Part shown: positions 44,171 to 54,735 of the stretch, in pieces | How the letters are laid out: every line of letters begins with the position of its first letter | Position numbering within the stretch: the first letter of the stretch is position 1 | Assembly (NCBI RefSeq): GCF_009857445.1 | Contig: NZ_WWCN01000008.1 | Location: 214,560-278,559, forward strand | Reading direction: 5' to 3' | Source: Duganella flavida | Lineage (GTDB): Bacteria; Pseudomonadota; Gammaproteobacteria; Burkholderiales; Burkholderiaceae_D | Length of the DNA: 64,000 nucleotides | The notes under the pieces: model-generated | Database searches by the model: none | What the model was told of the DNA's origin: nothing | The model's input: only the letters and a program-made list of their open reading frames with translations | Translations under genes and position numbers: made by a program

Positions 44171-46027
44171 ATGATAACATCCCAGGGGGCGGCATTGTTT
44201 GCAAGATTCATCACATTGATATTGCTGTTGTGCTGCTGCGCCGGCCGCACGCTGGCCCAGGGATGTGCCGAACCGGCGGACGGCCACGCCGGTTTGCGTG
44301 GCTGCGTGCAGCCATTGCCGGATGCGGTTGCCGCGCAAGTGATGGCGGGCTTGGGTGTGCCGATGCTGGCCGGCGGCGAATGGTACCGCATCGATGTTTC
44401 CACCAGCGGCGGCGCGCGCCTGCTGGATCTCAGCATGCCGGCGGCCTACCGGGTGCAGGTCTACCAGGTGCAAGGCGGCCGGGCACGCAGTGTGCTGGCG
44501 CTGGACGCCGCCAGCACCTATGCCGACCGTCCGGTCCGGCATCGCCGCCTGATGGCGCCGCTGTCCCTGGCGCCCGGCGTGGCCACGGTCTATGTGTTCT
44601 ACCATACCCACGGCAGCATGCCGATGCTGGCGCGCTGGTGGCGTGCCGACCAGCTCAATGCCGACGACACGGAGACCCATCTGTTCAGCGGTCTGGTGGC
44701 CGGCCTGATGCTGGCGATGGTGCCGGTGGCCGTGCTGGGCCTTGGCGCCCGTCGCGTGCTGGGCTACCGCATGTATGGCATCTTTGTGCTGACCAATATC
44801 TTCTTCGTGGCGCAGGTCGAGGGTTACAATTTTGCCTTCCTGTGGCCGCATGCGCCGGCCTGGAATATGCTGGCTCCCGGCGCGCTTGGCGTGCTGGCCT
44901 TGATGGCGCATGTCGGCTTTGCGATGGACTTTTTCCAGATGCGGACCAGCATGCCGCGCCTCTACCGCTGGCACCGGACGCTGCTGTTGATTGGCGTGCT
45001 GCTGCTGGCCGCGCACCTGCTCCACCCGCTCGACGCGCTACTGATCATGCTCACGCTGGCCTATGCCGTGTTCGGCTGCATGGTCGCTTGCGTGGGCGTG
45101 GTCCGGCGCATCGAGGCGGCGCGCTTTTATTTGCTGGGCGTGTCGACGTTGCTGGCTATCCCGTTGATGGTGGCGGTCTTCGTGGTCTTCAAACTGGAAC
45201 CGCCGCCGTTCTTTTCCATCCAGGCCGTCCCGAAATTTAGCTGCCTGTTCAAGGCCTTGCTGTTCGGCGCGGCGCTGGTCAGCCAGGTCGAGCGCTTCAA
45301 TGCGCATCTGGCCGAGAGCCGCTTGCGCCACTTGGCCGAGACCGAGCAACTGCTGCTGGCGGAGCAGACCAAACTAGCGGCGCTGGAGCAAGCCAACGAA
45401 CGCTTGCTACGGCTGGCGTCAGCCAGCCACGACATCGCCCAGCCGCTGGCTTCGCTGCGGCTGGCGTTCAGCGCGCTGGGCTCGCAAGACGGTCCGGTCG
45501 CCGCGCATATCGACACCACGCTGGCCTATGCGCAATCCCTGCTCAAGGATTTGATCGAGCAGGCGCGGCAAGACCAGCGCTTGCCCGAATCGATCGTGCT
45601 GGCTGCCGTTTTTGGGCAGCTGGGACTAGCGTTCCAGCCGGCTGCTGAGGTCAAGGGCTTGCGCCTGTCGGTGCGCGCCAGCGATGTACGGGTGACGGGC
45701 TCCTCGCTGCTGCTATATCGCATCTTGGCCAACCTGCTGGCCAACGCGGTGCGCCACACGCCCAGCGGCCGCATCGTGCTGGGCGCGCGGCGCCGTGCGG
45801 ATGGCGTCGAAATCCAGCTGTTCGATACCGGGCCGGGCATTCCTGCACCGGCGCGCGAGCGGCTGCTGCAACCGTTTGAGCAAGGCGGGCAGGGCGAAGG
45901 CTTCGGCCTGGGCCTGTTTATCGTCAAAAACCTCTGCCAGCAGTGCGGCTACGCCCTGCGCATCGCGTCCACGCCGGGACGCGGCAGCTGCTTCGCCGTT
46001 TTCATCCCCTCAACGTTGATGTGTTGA
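44171..46027 (+). CDS. Membrane sensor histidine kinase (7TMR-DISM type)
   Basis: 618 residues: signal peptide (ends near GRTLAQG), an extracytoplasmic DISMED-like domain (about 30-165), seven hydrophobic segments (about 175-385), a coiled coil, an HisKA-like H-box ASASHDIAQPLASLRLAF (His near 420) and an HATPase domain with N box ILANLLANAVRHTP and G boxes FDTGPGIP and GFGLGLFIV. It pairs with the divergent LuxR-type regulator and sits directly before PEP-CTERM genes, a plausible target. Confidence 0.9.
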   Translation: MITSQGAALFARFITLILLLCCCAGRTLAQGCAEPADGHAGLRGCVQPLPDAVAAQVMAGLGVPMLAGGEWYRIDVSTSGGARLLDLSMPAAYRVQVYQVQGGRARSVLALDAASTYADRPVRHRRLMAPLSLAPGVATVYVFYHTHGSMPMLARWWRADQLNADDTETHLFSGLVAGLMLAMVPVAVLGLGARRVLGYRMYGIFVLTNIFFVAQVEGYNFAFLWPHAPAWNMLAPGALGVLALMAHVGFAMDFFQMRTSMPRLYRWHRTLLLIGVLLLAAHLLHPLDALLIMLTLAYAVFGCMVACVGVVRRIEAARFYLLGVSTLLAIPLMVAVFVVFKLEPPPFFSIQAVPKFSCLFKALLFGAALVSQVERFNAHLAESRLRHLAETEQLLLAEQTKLAALEQANERLLRLASASHDIAQPLASLRLAFSALGSQDGPVAAHIDTTLAYAQSLLKDLIEQARQDQRLPESIVLAAVFGQLGLAFQPAAEVKGLRLSVRASDVRVTGSSLLLYRILANLLANAVRHTPSGRIVLGARRRADGVEIQLFDTGPGIPAPARERLLQPFEQGGQGEGFGLGLFIVKNLCQQCGYALRIASTPGRGSCFAVFIPSTLMC

Positions 46028-46052
46028 CAAAAATACGGTGATTTCCGTATTT
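46024..46052 (+). promoter_or_regulatory. Promoter overlapped by a perfect inverted repeat, upstream of a PEP-CTERM gene
   Basis: TTGACA (46024-46029) and GTATTT (46047-46052) are 17 bases apart. The repeat AAATACGG (46031-46038) - TGATTT - CCGTATTT (46045-46052) fills the spacer and covers the -10. A factor bound there would control the PEP-CTERM gene at 46108; the neighbouring LuxR-type regulator is the first candidate. Confidence 0.6.
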
Positions 46053-46107
46053 CCCCGCCGAACGGCCATGACTACAGTGGCTGAACTCAACCAAAGGGGA
46101 ACTCAAC

Positions 46108-46725
46108 ATGAAAACTACCGTCCAGTCCATGCTGTCCGTGTTCGCTTGCGCTGCCGCCTGTGCCGCGCTGCCGGCGCGCGCCGACATCATCACCTTCGAT
46201 AACGCCGACCTGGCGCATGTGGCCGTGCGTCCGACCATCTTCACCACGCAAGGCTTTGTGTTTACCGCGCTCGATTACTTGGGGCTAAGCGGCGGCGTCG
46301 ATTCGTATAACAACGGCACCACGGTGCTGACATTTGCACCGCATGACATCGTCTCTGGCACCGAGACCAATGCCGTCACCTTCCGCCGCCAGGATGCTGG
46401 ACTGTTCAATCTCAACAGCCTCGAATTTTCGCCGGGCGCTTACGCCGGGACGAGCGTCAAGCTGGGTATCAAGGGCGTGTTTGCCAATGGCTCGACCGTG
46501 TCGGGAGTCGTACAAACCAGCAACGTCGGCTTCCTGACACCAGTCGACTTCGTGGGTTGGACTGGCCTGGCCTCGGTAGTCCTGACTGGCAACCTGCTGA
46601 GCCAGAGCTACGTCCAGATCGACAACATCAACGTATCGGCAGTACCGGAACCGGCGAGCTACGCAATGCTGTTTGCTGGTTTGGGCTTGCTCGGCTTCGT
46701 GGCACGGCGCACCCGGAGTGCATGA
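46108..46725 (+). CDS. PEP-CTERM surface protein
   Basis: 205 residues. Signal peptide MKTTVQSMLSVFACAAACAA, a beta-rich middle (ITFDNADLAHVAVRPTIFTTQGF, in parts), and a C-terminal PEP-CTERM tag: VPEPASYAMLFAGLGLLGFVARR followed by TRSA (in parts), i.e. VPEP, hydrophobic helix and basic tail recognised by an exosortase. A strong AAGGGGA lies upstream. The exosortase gene is not in the window. Confidence 0.9.
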   Translation: MKTTVQSMLSVFACAAACAALPARADIITFDNADLAHVAVRPTIFTTQGFVFTALDYLGLSGGVDSYNNGTTVLTFAPHDIVSGTETNAVTFRRQDAGLFNLNSLEFSPGAYAGTSVKLGIKGVFANGSTVSGVVQTSNVGFLTPVDFVGWTGLASVVLTGNLLSQSYVQIDNINVSAVPEPASYAMLFAGLGLLGFVARRTRSA

Positions 46726-46788
46726 ATGCACCACCGCTGGCGCCCGGACTGGCGTCTAAACCTGCTGTTCCAACCCAAGGGATATCCC

Positions 46789-47457
46789 ATGAAATATCAT
46801 AAAAAACTCAGCTCCATCGGCGCCGCGCTACTGCTGGCTGCCACCACCTTGCCTGCGATGGCCAGCACGCCGCTGGCCGGGCGCGACCAGATGTTCCATG
46901 CGGTTGCTGCCACCGATGCGAATGCCGTCTACTTGTACGACGCCGATGACAACATTACCTGGCTGCGCACCACCACTGGCGCCAATGTGATGACCTTCGA
47001 TCAGGCCAATAACTGGGCCACCCTCAACTGGGGCGGCTTGACCGGCTGGCACTTGCCAACCGCTGGCGAGACCTATGATCCCAGCTACTACCCGAGCACC
47101 GCCAAGGGCGTCGGCTCGGAGACGGCACACCTGTTCTACGACCTGCTGGGCGACCAGCCGGCCGTGGATCGCTTCGGCAATCCGCAGATCCCCGTGCGCA
47201 ACAATGGCCCGTTTGCCAGCCCGGATGGGATTCCGGCGCTGGTCTGGCTGTCCGGCACCCATGCCACGCATGCCGATTACGCCTACGCCTTCAGCTTCTT
47301 CGCCGGCTTCAACACCGAGTTGCCGAAGACTGCGCTGATCGGCGCGATGGCGGTGCGGGACGGCGATGTGCTGGCCGTGCCGGAACCAGAAACCTATGCC
47401 ATGCTGCTAGGCGGCCTGGCGCTGCTGGGGCTGATCTCGCGCCGCCGCCGGTCTTAG
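46789..47457 (+). CDS. PEP-CTERM surface protein (DUF1566-like)
   Basis: 222 residues from ATG 46789 (AAGGGAT upstream; the in-frame ATG at 46726 has no signal peptide). Signal peptide [18 protein letters not shown] with cleavage after PAMA. Central segments [22 protein letters not shown] and [19 protein letters not shown] resemble the Lcl/DUF1566 'TWR-LPT' fold. C-terminal tag [19 protein letters not shown] plus SRRRRS. Its end overlaps the aqpZ stop by 4 bases. Confidence 0.88.
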   Translation: MKYHKKLSSIGAALLLAATTLPAMASTPLAGRDQMFHAVAATDANAVYLYDADDNITWLRTTTGANVMTFDQANNWATLNWGGLTGWHLPTAGETYDPSYYPSTAKGVGSETAHLFYDLLGDQPAVDRFGNPQIPVRNNGPFASPDGIPALVWLSGTHATHADYAYAFSFFAGFNTELPKTALIGAMAVRDGDVLAVPEPETYAMLLGGLALLGLISRRRRS

Positions 47458-48152
47458 TCTTCCGACAGCAAGGCGTTGTAGATCAGCGCACCGAGGATGG
47501 CGCCAGCAATCGGCGCCACCCAGAACAGCCACAGGTCACCCAGCGCGCCGGTTTGGGCGAACAGTGCCGGGCCGGTGCTGCGGGCTGGATTGACTGAGGT
47601 GTTGGAGACCGGGATCGAGACCAGGTGGATCAAGGTCAGGCACAGGCCAATGGCGAGGCCGCCGAAGCCACCCGCAGCACGCTTGGCGGTGGCGCCGAGG
47701 ATGACTAGCAGGAACACCGCCGTCAGGACCACTTCGCAGACCAGCACGGAGAGCAGGCTGTAGCCACCCGGCGAATTGGCGCCATAGCCGTTCGAGGCGA
47801 AGCCGCCCACGCCGCTGAAGCCCGCTTTGCCGGAAACGATCAGGTACAGAACAGCGGCTGCGGCAATTGCGCCCAGCACTTGCGAAATGATGTAGCCGGG
47901 TAGTTCGCTGGCGCTGAAGCGCTTGCCGATCACCAGCCCGACCGATACAGCAGGGTTGAAGTGGCCGCCCGATACCGGGCCGAAGGCATAGGCGCCAGTC
48001 ACCACTGTCAGGCCGAAGGCGAGCGACACGCCCAGCAAACCGATGCCCAGACCAGGAAACGCCGCCGCCAACACCGCGCTGCCGCAGCCGCCCAGCGTGA
48101 GCCAGAAGGTGCCGAGAAACTCCGCCGACCATTTTTTCACATTGCTCATCAT
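47454..48152 (-). CDS. aqpZ: Aquaporin Z
   Basis: 232 residues with six hydrophobic segments and both NPA boxes: [11 protein letters not shown] and [12 protein letters not shown]. The second box has the NPARS form of water-selective aquaporins. N-terminal [21 protein letters not shown] is typical AqpZ. Two 14-bp direct repeats spaced exactly 30 bp lie just upstream of the start, suggesting a dedicated regulator. Confidence 0.95.
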   Translation of the reverse strand: MMSNVKKWSAEFLGTFWLTLGGCGSAVLAAAFPGLGIGLLGVSLAFGLTVVTGAYAFGPVSGGHFNPAVSVGLVIGKRFSASELPGYIISQVLGAIAAAAVLYLIVSGKAGFSGVGGFASNGYGANSPGGYSLLSVLVCEVVLTAVFLLVILGATAKRAAGGFGGLAIGLCLTLIHLVSIPVSNTSVNPARSTGPALFAQTGALGDLWLFWVAPIAGAILGALIYNALLSED

Positions 48153-48160
48153 TGCCGCCT

Positions 48161-48204
48161 TTAAATGTTATCAAGGTGCTCAGCATAGCATTAAATGTTG
48201 TCAA
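48161..48204. repeat. Two 14-bp direct repeats in the aqpZ upstream region
   Basis: TTAAATGTTATCAA (48161-48174) and TTAAATGTTGTCAA (48191-48204), 13 of 14 bases identical, 30 bp apart, hence about three helical turns and the same DNA face. Likely binding sites for a regulator of aqpZ and/or the divergent DUF4019 gene. Confidence 0.55.
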
Positions 48205-48255
48205 AAAGAGTATGTGGGATTAAAGTCCAGGATTACTAATTTGACAGGAATGGCG

Positions 48256-49059
48256 ATGCGGACTTTGCTTCTGGCAGCGATGATGTTTCCCGCCACCGTG
48301 CTGGCGCAGGCGGAGGGCGGTGTTGGTTATCCTACCGTCGCCGCTGCGTTGGAGGCGCTTAAGGCGCGCAACGATGTTTCGATTTCCGCGCAGGGCGGCT
48401 GGACTATTGTTGAAGAAAAGGGCGCCTCGACCATCTGGTCATTTACGCCAGCCGATCATGCCGCGCATCCCGCAGTGGTGCGACGTCAACTGGTGCAGGA
48501 AAACGGTGGCGTCAACATGAAGATGACTGCGCTCTGCCAAGCCAGTAAAGCAGCCTGCGACAAGCTGATGGAAGAGTTTCAAGCGATGAATGCGCGCATG
48601 GCGGAGAGCCTTTCCCCGAAGTGGCAAGCTAGCAGCGAACAAAAGGAGCGTGTCGAAGCGCTAAGCCGCAAATACTTCTCATTGAAGCAGGGCGGGCAGT
48701 ATCAGGAGGCGTATGCGATGCTGAGCGCAGCCCAGCAACAGCAGATGTCGTTTGCACGCTGGAGTTTACTGGCGCAGGACTTCAATGCGCGGGCTGGCCA
48801 GCCAATCAGCCTCGACATCAAGAAGGTCACCTGGTATCACAATCCGCCGCAGGCCGCGCCCGGCACTTACGCGGCAGTCGATTTTTCCGGCGCGCACGCC
48901 AATACCAGCCTGTATTGCGGCTATATCGTCCTCAGCGAACAGGCCGATGGTTCCTTCCTCATCATGCGCGAAGAGCAGAACGTGATCGACAAGGAAACCG
49001 CCAGCAAACTTAAGCCCGGCGAGACGGATGCCATCCGTTTGCAGTTCAAGTGCAAATAA
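48256..49059 (+). CDS. Exported DUF4019 protein
   Basis: 267 residues from ATG 48256, chosen because AGGA is 6 bases upstream; the ATG at 48250 is too close. Signal peptide MRTLLLAAMMFPATVLAQA. The C-terminal half (VEALSRKYFSLKQGGQYQEAYAML, then SLYCGYIVLSEQADGSFLIMR, in parts) is a DUF4019 domain, frequently found in periplasmic proteins of Proteobacteria. The N-terminal half is unassigned. Confidence 0.8.
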   Translation: MRTLLLAAMMFPATVLAQAEGGVGYPTVAAALEALKARNDVSISAQGGWTIVEEKGASTIWSFTPADHAAHPAVVRRQLVQENGGVNMKMTALCQASKAACDKLMEEFQAMNARMAESLSPKWQASSEQKERVEALSRKYFSLKQGGQYQEAYAMLSAAQQQQMSFARWSLLAQDFNARAGQPISLDIKKVTWYHNPPQAAPGTYAAVDFSGAHANTSLYCGYIVLSEQADGSFLIMREEQNVIDKETASKLKPGETDAIRLQFKCK

Positions 49060-49181
49060 AAAAGCACCATGTGAATTGAGGAATTTAATGAGACGTACGG
49101 TCAAGCTCCCTTTTTTTTCGGTGCTAATGTTGAATTCAATAAAGGCAACATTTTACCACCCCGGAATGAAGGAGTTTTCTC

Positions 49182-49781
49182 ATGAAATTATTCTCACACG
49201 CGAAAAAACTAGCTAGCCTGCTGCTGTTCTGCCTGTGCTTTAGCGGCATGGCCCAAGCGGCAATCAAGATTGAGCCGCGCTACAAGTACCAATTTGTCGG
49301 CACCTGCAACAACGGCTGCAAGACCGCGGGCAGTGAAGTAACCGCCACCCTGTTGCTCAATGCTAGCTATCATCCCGGTACTGCGCTGGCGACGACGGAC
49401 TTTTATAGTTTTAAACTCCTTACTGACTACTATGCACAAAGCATGTCGGCGTCGTCGATAGGCAAAGGCAGCGATTTTACTTTTAGCGGGGTCTTGCCGT
49501 GGGGAAGCGACGAAGCCAATTTCTACATCAACTGGGTTTCCGGCACCTATCGGGTGGCGGGCACTAAATACGATATATTCAATAGCATATCAACCCGGGC
49601 TAATGGTGCGTTCACCTCGGTTACGGATGCTGAGTGCTGCGACTACCCATTCAGGAAGTATTCCCAGGGCATCAGCGGTGTCTGGACGCTGGTTGCAGGT
49701 CCGGTGCCGGAACCGGAAACCTACGCCATGCTGCTCAGTGGCTTGGCACTGCTGGGACTGGCGACGCGCCGGGTGCGATAG
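49182..49781 (+). CDS. PEP-CTERM surface protein
   Basis: 199 residues. Signal peptide MKLFSHAKKLASLLLFCLCF with cleavage after AQA. A beta-rich body with two pairs of Cys (GTCNNGCKT and AECCDYP). The tag [21 protein letters not shown] ends RRVR. AAGGAG lies upstream of the ATG. It is the third sorting-tagged protein within 4 kb, but it has no copy of the AAATACGG repeat found before the first. Confidence 0.88.
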   Translation: MKLFSHAKKLASLLLFCLCFSGMAQAAIKIEPRYKYQFVGTCNNGCKTAGSEVTATLLLNASYHPGTALATTDFYSFKLLTDYYAQSMSASSIGKGSDFTFSGVLPWGSDEANFYINWVSGTYRVAGTKYDIFNSISTRANGAFTSVTDAECCDYPFRKYSQGISGVWTLVAGPVPEPETYAMLLSGLALLGLATRRVR

Positions 49782-49794
49782 GTCCGTTGGAAGT

Positions 49795-49833
49795 AAAAAA
49801 AAAGCCACCAAGTTTTGCCTTGGTGGCTTTTTT
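49795..49833. terminator. Bidirectional Rho-independent terminator
   Basis: A 12-bp stem AAAGCCACCAAG / CTTGGTGGCTTT with a 6-base loop and A/T runs on both sides, placed between the convergent PEP-CTERM gene and the DEAD-box helicase gene. Confidence 0.92.
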
Positions 49834-49835
49834 AA

Positions 49836-51257
<1,422 letters not shown>

Positions 51258-51577
51258 GCTTTTCTTTCGTAAAAATGCAGCGCCCACGCCGAAGCGGAAC
51301 GCGAAATAGCAACGCCTACCAATACGAAATGACTCAATCAAAATCGAAAGAAATTTCGGCACAAAAGCTTTGCGCCGGGACGGTGTCTCAAATGACGACA
51401 CCAGAGGCGGGAGGGCTTTATAAGGGCATCCTAATGATGCGCTGTGAGGCTTGCGTAGCTGCGTAAATCCAACTGGCTGAATGTTCGATAGCTTCCTGCT
51501 ATCAACTTATATGCAGAATTCAGCACAAGGCCAGTATTATGCCCTAGTTTCGCCATCTTGTATAGGCCGCATTGCCG
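51258..51577. other. Intergenic region upstream of the helicase gene
   Basis: 320 bp without a supported gene. It should hold the helicase promoter and a long leader. A short dyad GATAGC-TTCCT-GCTATC is present at 51487-51503. The short frame 51242-51466 has no ribosome site and is rejected. Confidence 0.45.
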
Positions 51578-52123
51578 TCAGCTGGCCAGGCGCTTGAGCA
51601 GGCGCTCGAAGCGCATGCTGGCGAGGTGGGCTTTTTCCAGCTGGGTTTCGCTGATCGGCTCTGCATGCGGCCCAGCAGGCTGCTCGTCCTGGCCGAACAG
51701 ACTGGTGGTATGGCGGATGCGGGCCGACATGAATACCGTCAGAGCGCGGTAAAAACGGGCGGCGAAGGGGGCGTCGGTGTTCAGTTTGTCGCGCAGGCGG
51801 GTGTGGGAAACGCGCAGCGCCGAGGCGCCCTCGTTGGCCTGTACCGAAGCGGTGGTGCGGGCCGGATCGACCAGCGACATCTCGCCGATGACTTCGCCGC
51901 TATGGAGTTCGGTGACCAGGTCGCCATTGCGGGCCCGTACGGAGAACGTGCCGTCGAGTACCAAGTAAATGCTGTCCACCATGCCGCCGCAGGGAATCAG
52001 TTCGGCGCCGACGGGATAGCGCAGGCGGTCGCCGGCATTGGCGAGCCACTCTACGTCTTCATCGAGCAGTTCGCTAAGGATGAACAATACCTTACGCATA
52101 CGCGCCGGAGCCGGCGAGATCAT
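51578..52123 (-). CDS. Cyclic-nucleotide-binding-domain protein without HTH
   Basis: 181 residues from ATG 52123 (a TTG/GTG extension is possible). The CNB fold is clear: LFILSELLDEDVEWLANAG, then GMVDSIYLVLDGTFSVRA and HSGEVIGEMSLVDPARTTASVQANE (read in parts), where GE-x-SL and R-T-A are the phosphate-binding cassette. After the domain come 60 residues without a winged helix, so it is a cAMP-type sensor protein rather than a Crp/Fnr transcription factor. Partner unknown. Confidence 0.85.
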   Translation of the reverse strand: MISPAPARMRKVLFILSELLDEDVEWLANAGDRLRYPVGAELIPCGGMVDSIYLVLDGTFSVRARNGDLVTELHSGEVIGEMSLVDPARTTASVQANEGASALRVSHTRLRDKLNTDAPFAARFYRALTVFMSARIRHTTSLFGQDEQPAGPHAEPISETQLEKAHLASMRFERLLKRLAS

Positions 52124-52212
52124 TCTGTTCACGTGCAACCCTAGTTTGAATGTTGTTTATAGTTTCACAAAGTATAAACTTTTTTCACGCCAGGGAATAT
52201 CTTTCAGATAAG

Positions 52213-52238
52213 AAAAAGCCCTGCAAGCAGGGCTTTTA
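52213..52238 (-). terminator. Rho-independent terminator after fabI
   Basis: An inverted repeat AAAAGCCCTGC / GCAGGGCTTTT, followed on the minus strand by a T-run, located about 22 bp beyond the fabI stop. Confidence 0.85.
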
Positions 52239-52259
52239 TTGCATGGCAGCGACAGGGAC

Positions 52260-53051
52260 TTACGCGTAGTCTTCCGCGTTCAGGCCCATCACGTGCGAGA
52301 AGCCGCCGTCGACGTAGGTGATTTCACCGGTGATGCCCGATGCCAGGTCCGACAGCAGGAAGGCGGCGGTGTTGCCAACTTCTTCGATGGTGACGTTGCG
52401 GCGCAGCGGTGCGTGCGACGAAGCAAAGCCCAGCAGCTTGCCGAAGTCCTTGATGCCCGAAGCAGCCAGGGTCTTGATCGGGCCGGCCGAGATGCCATTC
52501 GAGCGGATGCCGCGCTTGCCCAGGTTTTCCGCCAGGTAGCGTACCGATGCTTCCAGCGAGGCTTTCGCCAGGCCCATGGTGTTGTAGTAAGGGATGGCAC
52601 GGACGGCGCCCAGGTAAGACAGGGTCAGTACCGACGAACCTTCTTTCAGCAGCGGCAGCGCAGCTTTGGCCAGCGCTGGGAAGCTGTAGGCCGAGATGTC
52701 GTGGGCGATGCGGAAGTTTTCGCGGGTCAGGCCGTCCAGGAACTCGCCAGCGATGGCTTCGCGCGGCGCAAAGCCGATCGCGTGCACCAGGCCGTCCAGT
52801 TGCGACCAGCTCTTGCCCAGGTCAGCGAACAGAGCGTCAATTTGTTCATCGCTGCCGACGTCGCAGTCGAACACCAGGTTGCTGCCGAATTCGGCCGCGA
52901 ATTCCGTGATGCGGTCCTTGAAACGCTCGCCGACGTAGGTGAAGGCCAGTTCGGCGCCTTCGCGTTTGCAGGCCTGGGCAATGCCGTAGGCGATGGAACG
53001 GTTCGACAGCAAACCAGTGATGAGGATTTTTTTACCTTGCAAGAACGCCAT
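52260..53051 (-). CDS. fabI: Enoyl-ACP reductase FabI (NADH)
   Basis: 263 residues from ATG 53051 (GGAG upstream). Last step of each fatty-acid elongation round. Motifs: the nucleotide site [17 protein letters not shown] and the catalytic triad pattern with Tyr146, Tyr156 and Lys163 at the E. coli FabI numbering ([20 protein letters not shown]). It ends EDYA. The classical triclosan-binding residues appear normal. It forms its own transcription unit. Confidence 0.96.
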   Translation of the reverse strand: MAFLQGKKILITGLLSNRSIAYGIAQACKREGAELAFTYVGERFKDRITEFAAEFGSNLVFDCDVGSDEQIDALFADLGKSWSQLDGLVHAIGFAPREAIAGEFLDGLTRENFRIAHDISAYSFPALAKAALPLLKEGSSVLTLSYLGAVRAIPYYNTMGLAKASLEASVRYLAENLGKRGIRSNGISAGPIKTLAASGIKDFGKLLGFASSHAPLRRNVTIEEVGNTAAFLLSDLASGITGEITYVDGGFSHVMGLNAEDYA

Positions 53052-53173
53052 AGGGACTCCGATTGCAACTGCGTGCTCCAGCTGGCTCAAACGAGCTGGC
53101 TGGCGACGTCAGTGGGGTTGTGTTTTTTTAAGACCGAGATTGTAGGACGAGACCGCCGCAACTGCAACCTTTG

Positions 53174-54535
53174 TCAGTGATTGCTCTTGCGGTGGCTCTT
53201 GGATTTGGCGGCGTCGCGGGGGACATGTGCTTTGACCAGCGATACCTTGGCATGTTTATAGCCATTGGCCGATTTGCCACTATTAGCGCGTTCGGCTTCG
53301 TATTCCACGGTGGCGGTGTTGGCCACGTCCGGGGCGATGTCGAGATTGGCCGAGGTGGAAATCTTCGGTACCAGGATGGTCGAACCGGCTTTCAGCACGG
53401 TTTTTTGCGGGATATTGTTGGCTTGGCGGATCACTTCAGGCGAAGTGTGGAAGCGCGAGGCCAGGGTGCCGATGCTTTCACGCGCGCTGGTGATCTTGTG
53501 CGTGGTCCAGGTTGAGAGTTCCTTGGTCCATTGGGCCAGGTTCAGGTGGAACTTCTCGGCGTTTTCCTTCGGTAGCAGGATCTTGGTCTGCTCGTCGCCG
53601 GTGATGACCGGGCGCTTGAACTGTGGATTCAGGGCCTTGAATTCGTCTACCGACAGCTCGGCCAGATGAGCCGCCACGGTCAGGTCGATATCGCTAGTCT
53701 TGTCGACCGCCGTGAAATACGGCTTGTTGTCGATGGCTGGCAGGCTCAGGCCGAATTGCTGCGGGTTGGCGACGATGTTCTTCACCGCTTGCAGCTTCGG
53801 CACGTAGTTGCGGGTTTCGGCTGGCATCAGGTCGGCCAGGCTTTCGAAATCGGTTGGTTTGCCGGCGGCCTGGTTGCGCTTGATGGCTTTCTGCACCGAG
53901 CCTTCGCCCCAGTTGTAGGCGGCCAGGGCCAGCTGCCAGTCGCCGAACATATCGTACAGGCGTTGCAGATAGGTTAGGGCGGCGTCGGTCGAGGCCAGGA
54001 TGCCGCGGCGCTCATCCTTGAAAGCATCCTGCTTCAGGTTGAAATCGCGGCCGGTGCCCGGCACGAATTGCCACATGCCGGCCGCGTTGGCGCTGGACAG
54101 GGCGTTCGGATTGAACGCGGATTCGATGAACGGCAGCAGCGCCAGTTCGGTCGGCATGCCGCGTTTTTCCAGTTCGGAGACCACGTGGAACAGGTACAGC
54201 GAAGCGCGGGCGGTGGTGCGGGCAATGTAGTCCGGACGGGTGGCGTACCAATTAGCATGCTTCGCGACCAGCTCGTTATTCACATCGGGAATCGCGTAGC
54301 CGCTGCGAATGCGGCCCCAGACGTCTTTTTCGCGGAAAGCCTCTTCATCGACCGCCTTGGCCGGCTTGATGGTTTTCAGGGAGGTGACATCAGGGATGGG
54401 GGATTTCGGCAGGGGAGACAGCGCGGTGGTGACCGTCGGCAGGCCCGGCGCCTCATCGTGCGCCTGGGCCAACGCCGGCGCGAGTAGCGCGATCAGTGCC
54501 GCCAGTGCTGCAGATTTTGGAATTCGTGCTTGCAT
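53174..54535 (-). CDS. mltD: Membrane-bound lytic murein transglycosylase D-like
   Basis: 453 residues. Signal peptide ending ALAQA-HDE. The SLT domain carries the catalytic Glu138 in LPFIESAFNPNA, followed by SANAAGMWQFVPGTG and AAYNWGEGSVQKA. Two LysM-like repeats follow (about 275-320 and 345-392, the second with IGTLASRFHTSPEVIRQANN and KAGSTILVP). A basic C-terminus (SKSHRKSNH). It lacks the lipobox of E. coli MltD, so it is probably soluble in the periplasm. It cleaves peptidoglycan to anhydro-muropeptides. Confidence 0.93.
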   Translation of the reverse strand: MQARIPKSAALAALIALLAPALAQAHDEAPGLPTVTTALSPLPKSPIPDVTSLKTIKPAKAVDEEAFREKDVWGRIRSGYAIPDVNNELVAKHANWYATRPDYIARTTARASLYLFHVVSELEKRGMPTELALLPFIESAFNPNALSSANAAGMWQFVPGTGRDFNLKQDAFKDERRGILASTDAALTYLQRLYDMFGDWQLALAAYNWGEGSVQKAIKRNQAAGKPTDFESLADLMPAETRNYVPKLQAVKNIVANPQQFGLSLPAIDNKPYFTAVDKTSDIDLTVAAHLAELSVDEFKALNPQFKRPVITGDEQTKILLPKENAEKFHLNLAQWTKELSTWTTHKITSARESIGTLASRFHTSPEVIRQANNIPQKTVLKAGSTILVPKISTSANLDIAPDVANTATVEYEAERANSGKSANGYKHAKVSLVKAHVPRDAAKSKSHRKSNH

Positions 54536-54735
54536 AGTTTTCCATGGTTGGCGACGGGAAACATCGCGTGGACTATGAATTAAACGTGGAGTGTACGAAG
54601 GTCACCGGGTCGAGTCAAGAAATATGTCATCCATATGACTAATTCTTATAAGCAAGAATTCACCGTAAATAAGGCCGAGATCGCAGCAAATTTGCGTACA
54701 ATCCTGTTTTTGAGCAGTTACCGAGGAAGAGCAAT
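54536..54735. promoter_or_regulatory. Divergent region mltD / DUF1415 with a perfect dyad
   Basis: 200 bp of AT-richer DNA. A perfect inverted repeat AATTCTT-ATAAGC-AAGAATT lies at 54641-54660. TACAAT near 54698 could be a -10 for the DUF1415 gene. No coding sequence is supported. Confidence 0.45.

Noticed and set aside
51258..51401. 48-codon N-terminal extension of the DEAD-box helicase
   Set aside because: The helicase family begins at MTFEALGL (51257). The extension has no conserved look and would only be leader RNA.
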